The notes under the pieces are model-generated. The model was given only the letters and a program-made list of their open reading frames with translations. It did not search any database and was not told the DNA's origin. Of a stretch of DNA of 36,071 nt, positions 31,964 through 36,071 are shown piece by piece (within the stretch, counting starts at the first letter, position 1; every line of letters begins with the position of its first letter). This stretch comes from Elioraea sp. Yellowstone (GTDB lineage: Bacteria > Pseudomonadota > Alphaproteobacteria > Acetobacterales > Acetobacteraceae). The stretch covers positions 1 to 36,071 of the forward strand of contig NZ_VIKA01000018.1 in assembly GCF_006704265.1 (NCBI RefSeq), read 5' to 3'. The position numbers and the translations under genes are program-made.

Positions 31964-32752
31964 TCACTCCGCCGGCGCGATCGCCATGCCGAGATAGGCC
32001 TCGGCGACCTGCGGGTCGTTGCGCACCTCTGCCATCGTGCCGGAGGCGATCACCCGTCCCTCGGCCATCGCGTGCACCGGGTCGCACAGCTCGGCGACCA
32101 GGTCGAGGTCGTGCTCGATCACCAGGAAGGTGATGCCGTCCTCGCGGTTCAGCGAGGCGATGGTCGCCGCGATCTCGCGCAAGAGCGTGCGGTTCACCCC
32201 GGCGGCCGGCTCGTCGAGCAGGATGATCCTCGCCCCGCTCATCAGCGCGCGGCCGAGCTCGACCAGCTTCTTCTGCCCGCCCGAGAGCGCGGTCGCCGGC
32301 GCCTCGGCATGGCCGGCGAGGTTGAGCCGCGCCAGCACGGCGTCCGCACGGTCGCGCAGTGCCGCCTCCTCGCGCGCGATGCGCGCGCGCGCGATCCAGG
32401 GCAGCGGCAGACGCTCGCCCGCCTGGCCGGGGGCCGCCACCATCAGGTTCTCGCGCACGGTCATGCGCGCGAAGAGGCGCGGGATCTGGAAGGTGCGCGC
32501 GAGCCCGATGCGGTGCAGCCGCCAAGGCGGCAGCCCGGTGACGTCCGCGCCGCGCAGCCGCACCGTGCCGGCCTCCGGCGCGAGGAACCCGGCCACGGTG
32601 GCGAACAGCGTCGACTTGCCCGCGCCGTTGGGCCCGATCAGCCCGGTGATCGAGCCCTCCGGCACGTTGAGCGAGACGCCGTCGAGGGCGACGAAGCCGC
32701 CGAAGCGCTTCGTCAGCCCCCGCACGGCGAGGGCCGGTGCGGCCCCGGTCAC
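31964..32752 (-). CDS. livG: Branched-chain amino acid-type ABC ATPase LivG
   Basis: This 262-residue ATPase has Walker A GPNGAGKSTLFA, the LivG insert RTFQIPRLFARMTVRENLMVA, signature LSGGQKKLVELGRAL, Walker B IILLDEPAAGVN and VIEHDLD. The GTG start at 32752 overlaps the stop of the binding-protein gene (GTGA). Confidence 0.94.
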   Translation of the reverse strand: MTGAAPALAVRGLTKRFGGFVALDGVSLNVPEGSITGLIGPNGAGKSTLFATVAGFLAPEAGTVRLRGADVTGLPPWRLHRIGLARTFQIPRLFARMTVRENLMVAAPGQAGERLPLPWIARARIAREEAALRDRADAVLARLNLAGHAEAPATALSGGQKKLVELGRALMSGARIILLDEPAAGVNRTLLREIAATIASLNREDGITFLVIEHDLDLVAELCDPVHAMAEGRVIASGTMAEVRNDPQVAEAYLGMAIAPAE

Positions 32753-33984
32753 TCGGAGAGGTTCTCGACGGTGTTGATCCGTCCGTCGGCGATGTCCCAG
32801 ACCTCGATGCGGCCGCGCGCGTCGCCGGTGGCGTTGAAGTCGATCGGGCCCGAGGCGCCCTCGTAGTTCACCTCGCCGCCACCGGCGAGGATCTGCCGCG
32901 CCTTGGCCCAATCCCCCGGACCGACGACCTCGCCCGGCGGGGCGGAGACCCCGCGCAGCGCCGCCCTGATCGCCGCCTTCTCGGCCTGGCCGGCCTTCTG
33001 GATCGCGAGCGCGGCGACATAGGCCGCGTCGTAGGACTGGGCGACGAAGGCGCCGGCCGGATCCAGGGTCGGGTTGGCGCGGCGGAACGCCTCCTCGTAG
33101 CGGCGGCGCTGCTCCGGTGCCGCGGCCGTGCCGGGCGCGGTGCCGAAGGTGCCGCGCAGCGCCTGCGCGCCGACCGCCTGCACGACCGCCTGGTCGCGCA
33201 TCCCGTCGGTCAGCACGAAGCGGCTGAAGAAGCCGTTCTCGACCGCGTTGCGCAGGATGGTCGTGCCGCCCGAGGCGGGGTAGGCGATCAGCACCAGCGC
33301 CTGCGGGTTGCCGCGCCCGGCGAGCGTCTGCAGCTCGGCGCGGTACGACGGACGGTTCTCCTCGAAGTTCTGGCTCGCCGTCACCGTGCCGCCGGCGGCC
33401 TGGAAGCTCGCGCTGAAGGCATCCGCCAGGCCGCGGCCGTAGTCGTTGTTGATCGCCATCACGGCCGCGCGCTCGATGCCGCGCGCCCGGGTGATGCGGC
33501 CGAGCACCGCACCCTGCAGCCCGTCCGGCACGGCGGTGCGGAACACCGTGTCGTTGTCGGCGAGCGCGCTGATCGCCGGTGCGGTGGCCGAGGGCGAGAT
33601 GATCGGCACGCCGGCCGGGATGGTGACGGCGTTGGCGACCGCGATCGTGATGCCCGAGGCCATCGGGCCGATGATCACCGGCACGGCGTCGGCCTGGACG
33701 AGGCGGGTCGCCACCTGCACGCCGACCTGCGGGTTGGTCTGGTCGTCGGCCTCGACGAGTTCGAGCCTCCGCCCGTCCAGCACGCCGCCTGCCGCGTTGA
33801 TCTCGTTGAGCGCCAGCATGATGCCGGCGCGGATCGGCGGAACGAAGCTCGCGAGCCCGCCGGAGGCGGAGAGGATCGCGCCGATCCTCAGCGCACCGGC
33901 CTGGGCGCGCGACGCACCGAGCGGCAGTGCCGCGGCCGTCGTGGCGGCGAGCATCGTGCGACGGGTCAACGCAAAGCGTGTCAT
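32749..33984 (-). CDS. livK: ABC substrate-binding protein, LivK/Leu-Ile-Val family
   Basis: This 411-residue type I periplasmic binding protein has a Tat-like signal (LTRRTMLAATTAAALPLGASRAQA). Features are LRIGAILSASGGLASFVPP at the mature start, ALNEINAAGGVLDGRRLELV, PVIIGPMASGITIAVANAV and FVAQSYDAAYVAALAI. The ATG at 33984 follows ccaggagggaccc; the longer frame has no signal peptide. The conserved GPxxS pocket residues suggest an amino-acid-like or small carboxylate ligand. It leads the livKGFHM operon. Confidence 0.93.
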   Translation of the reverse strand: MTRFALTRRTMLAATTAAALPLGASRAQAGALRIGAILSASGGLASFVPPIRAGIMLALNEINAAGGVLDGRRLELVEADDQTNPQVGVQVATRLVQADAVPVIIGPMASGITIAVANAVTIPAGVPIISPSATAPAISALADNDTVFRTAVPDGLQGAVLGRITRARGIERAAVMAINNDYGRGLADAFSASFQAAGGTVTASQNFEENRPSYRAELQTLAGRGNPQALVLIAYPASGGTTILRNAVENGFFSRFVLTDGMRDQAVVQAVGAQALRGTFGTAPGTAAAPEQRRRYEEAFRRANPTLDPAGAFVAQSYDAAYVAALAIQKAGQAEKAAIRAALRGVSAPPGEVVGPGDWAKARQILAGGGEVNYEGASGPIDFNATGDARGRIEVWDIADGRINTVENLSE

Positions 33985-34154
33985 GGGTCCCTCCTGGCAT
34001 CTGTCCCGGTCCCGCACCCCCGTGGGGCCGCGGCTGCCGGCGAGATAGTCCGGAAACGGCGAGGCGAAAACCGGAATCGGATTTCGCCCCGGCAAGCGAC
34101 GTTTCCGCCCTGTTGCGGGACGGCCCGGCGCCCGGCGTGATCTCGCCGCCGCCG

Positions 34155-34946
34155 TCACGCCTCCATCGCCAGGAACGGCTCGAGCGCGCGCAGGAACGGC
34201 TCGGGCGCCTCGGCGTGCACCCAGTGCCCGGCCCCGGGCACGACCACGAAGGCCGCGCGCGGGAACAGCGCGAGGATGCGGCCGTGATGCTCGGGCCGCA
34301 CATAGTCGCTGCGCTCGCCGCAGACGAACAGCACCGGGCCGTCATAGCGCGCGCCCGCCGGCGGGTCGGGGAAGGCCGAGATCGTCGGCACCGCGGGCTC
34401 GATCGCGGCGAGGTTGAGCCGCCACTCGGGCGGGCCGTCTGCGCGGAAGCGCAGGTTCTGCAGCAGGAAGGCGCGCTCGCCGGCATCGGGGATCGCCTCC
34501 TTCAGCGCCGCATCCGCCTCCGCCCGGCGCATCCCTGCGCGCAACGGCACCGCGCGCATCGCCGCGGCATAGGCCTGCAGCGTCGGCCGGTAGGAGACCG
34601 GCGCGACGTCCACGACGACCAGCCGCTCGACCAGGGCGGGCCGGGCGAGCGCGAGCCACATCGCCGCCTTGCCGCCCATCGAGTGCCCCACCAGCGCGGC
34701 GCGGCCACCGGCGCGCGCCTCGATCAGCGCGGCGAGGTCGGCCGCCATGGCCGGGTAGTCCATGCGCGGATCGTGCGGGCTCGCGCCGTGATTGCGCAGA
34801 TCGGCCGCGATCACCCGGTAGCTGGCGGCGAGCCGCCTGCCGACCGTGGTCCAGTTCTGCGCCGAGCCGAACAGCCCGTGCAGGATCACGACGGGCCTGC
34901 CCTCGCCCTGCTCGACAGCGGCCAGCGTCACCGGTGCGATCGTCAT
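34155..34946 (-). CDS. Alpha/beta hydrolase (YbfF/ABHD11-like esterase)
   Basis: This 263-residue esterase has the HGLFGSAQNW oxyanion motif (23-32), ADLRNHGASPHD (48-59), the nucleophile S89 in VGHSMGGKAAMWLAL, VDVAPVSY, an acid in GERSDYV and the base H241 in PGAGHWVHAEAP. The set LFGSxxNW plus DLRNHG is typical of ABHD11/YbfF, which hydrolyse short-chain or acyl-CoA-type esters. An in-frame ATG at 35031 would add 28 residues and begin only 17 nt after the upstream gene; neither start has a strong ribosome-binding site. Confidence 0.88.
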   Translation of the reverse strand: MTIAPVTLAAVEQGEGRPVVILHGLFGSAQNWTTVGRRLAASYRVIAADLRNHGASPHDPRMDYPAMAADLAALIEARAGGRAALVGHSMGGKAAMWLALARPALVERLVVVDVAPVSYRPTLQAYAAAMRAVPLRAGMRRAEADAALKEAIPDAGERAFLLQNLRFRADGPPEWRLNLAAIEPAVPTISAFPDPPAGARYDGPVLFVCGERSDYVRPEHHGRILALFPRAAFVVVPGAGHWVHAEAPEPFLRALEPFLAMEA

Positions 34947-35047
34947 GCCACCGGTGATGCCCGAGGGCGACGCCGGCGGCAACCGCGCCGGCGCGCGGTG
35001 GTTCAGCCAGGTGGTCAGCACCTCGGCCATCCGGGCCGCGGCCGCGC

Positions 35048-35947
35048 TCACCGCGCTGGCCGACGATACGACCGACGCGTACGCGCCGCCCTCGCCTGAC
35101 GCCGGACCGCGAGGATCAGCAGCGCCGACAGGATCAGCCCCCCGCCGACCGCAAGCGCGCGCGTGACCGGCTCGCCGAGCACGGCAACTGAGATCGCCAG
35201 CGACACCAGCGGCACGCCGAGGAACCCGACCGACGCCACCAGCGCCGGCAGGGCCCGGCTGACGCTGCTCGCCGCCCAGGTCGCCACCGGCCCGCCGAAC
35301 ACGCCGAGGAAGGCGAGCGCCGCGACGGACTGCGCCGTCAGCCGCACCCCGCCCGCCGGCTCGAGCAGGACCGCCGCCGGCAGCAGCACCAGCGCGGCGA
35401 GCGCGAACTGCCACGGCAGCAGCGACACCAGCGGTGCAGCGGGCCGGCTCGCGCGCAAGACCGCGATCGCCACCGCCCAGAAGAACGACGCACCAAGCAG
35501 CAGAGCGACACCCGCGAGCGGCGCAGCCACCGGATCGGCGAGCACGACGATCCCGGCCAGGCCGAGCGCGACCGCAAGCAGCCGCCGCGGACCGGGCCGC
35601 TCGCCGAGCGCGAAGGCGGAGATCGGCACCAGCCAGAGCTGCGTCGTGTAGGCGAGCAGGGTCGCCCGCCCCGCCGGCACGAGCGTGAGCGCGAGATGCA
35701 GCAGCGCGAAGAACGCACCGATCTGGCAGACGCCGACCGCGAACACCACCGCCAGATCGGCGCGCGCCGGCACGCGCCCCCCCTCGCGCCAGCCGACCAG
35801 CAGCGCGGTCGCCCCCGCCGCGAGCACCGCACGCCAGAACGCGAACCAGGTCGGGGTCGCATCGACGAGACCGATCTGGATGACGGGAGCCGCCGCGCCG
35901 AAGATCGCCACCACCAGCGCGAACTGGATCAGCGCGGCGCGCGGCAT
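35048..35947 (-). CDS. EamA family (DMT superfamily) transporter
   Basis: This 299-residue protein has ten hydrophobic segments in two EamA repeats (about 5-138 and 147-285). Repeat ends show TTQLWLVPISAFALGERPGPRRLLAVALGLAGIVVL and SVGFLGVPLVSLAISVAVLGEP, where the LGE motif is the family hallmark (listed in pieces in residues 100-135 and 240-265). It is a drug/metabolite exporter with unknown substrate. It is the first complete gene after the noisy right end and may be co-transcribed with the downstream esterase. Confidence 0.9.
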   Translation of the reverse strand: MPRAALIQFALVVAIFGAAAPVIQIGLVDATPTWFAFWRAVLAAGATALLVGWREGGRVPARADLAVVFAVGVCQIGAFFALLHLALTLVPAGRATLLAYTTQLWLVPISAFALGERPGPRRLLAVALGLAGIVVLADPVAAPLAGVALLLGASFFWAVAIAVLRASRPAAPLVSLLPWQFALAALVLLPAAVLLEPAGGVRLTAQSVAALAFLGVFGGPVATWAASSVSRALPALVASVGFLGVPLVSLAISVAVLGEPVTRALAVGGGLILSALLILAVRRQARAARTRRSYRRPAR

Positions 35948-35969
35948 CAGCGCACCGCAAAGACGTGGA

Positions 35970-36071
<102 letters not shown>

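Overview
The window is a high-GC contig whose first ~245 bases and last ~100 bases are G/C homopolymer noise. The body carries about 37 genes with almost no spacing. The GC content, the gppA-rlmE pair, the many Tat-like (RR) signal peptides, and the abundance of tripartite tricarboxylate (TTT), TRAP and branched-chain amino-acid-type importers fit an alphaproteobacterium. Rhodospirillales/Acetobacteraceae (Roseomonas- or Elioraea-like) is the best guess, but there is no 16S or other marker to settle it.

Region 1 (248-1959, minus) is housekeeping: a Ppx/GppA phosphatase followed by rlmE, the 23S rRNA 2'-O-methyltransferase.

Region 2 (2062-17841) is a catabolic island of five or so transcription units. 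It holds two complete TTT transporters (tctCBA set 1 on the minus strand, set 2 on the plus strand), an AbrB-family membrane protein, two SDR proteins lacking the usual catalytic Tyr, and a fluoroacetate-dehalogenase-like alpha/beta hydrolase. It also holds a PdxA-family dehydrogenase, a GntR/FCD regulator, a CaiB/BaiF CoA-transferase, a crotonase-fold protein lacking both hydratase glutamates, an MmgE/PrpD protein and a TauE/SafE permease. All three divergent intergenic regions of the island carry copies of one 14-bp palindrome (about AACYGTCRACRGTT). The most perfect copy lies beside the GntR gene, so this looks like a self-contained regulon for uptake and CoA-dependent breakdown of an unidentified organic acid.

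Region 3 (17842-21333, plus) is an ABC importer: an NMT1/THI5-like binding protein, an ATPase and a permease. It is translationally coupled to a MerB-like (organomercurial lyase family) protein that keeps the Cys-Asp-Cys catalytic set. No mer genes are nearby and the binding protein has two cysteines in its first ligand-facing loop. This is the most unusual association in the window. An internally deleted molybdopterin oxidoreductase remnant (minus) and a class 3-type lipase follow.

Region 4 (22581-26528, minus) is a fluoride-export-type operon: a ChrB N-terminal-domain protein, a COG4280-like membrane protein, a small membrane protein, two unequal Fluc/CrcB subunits and a DUF190 protein, with an MFS transporter downstream. 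Region 5 (26692-29451, plus) is a TRAP transporter (dctPQM). Region 6 (29442-33984, minus) is a complete branched-chain amino-acid-type ABC transporter (livKGFHM). Region 7 (34155-35947, minus) is an ABHD11/YbfF-type esterase and an EamA permease. I see no tRNA, rRNA, CRISPR array, IS element or phage gene.
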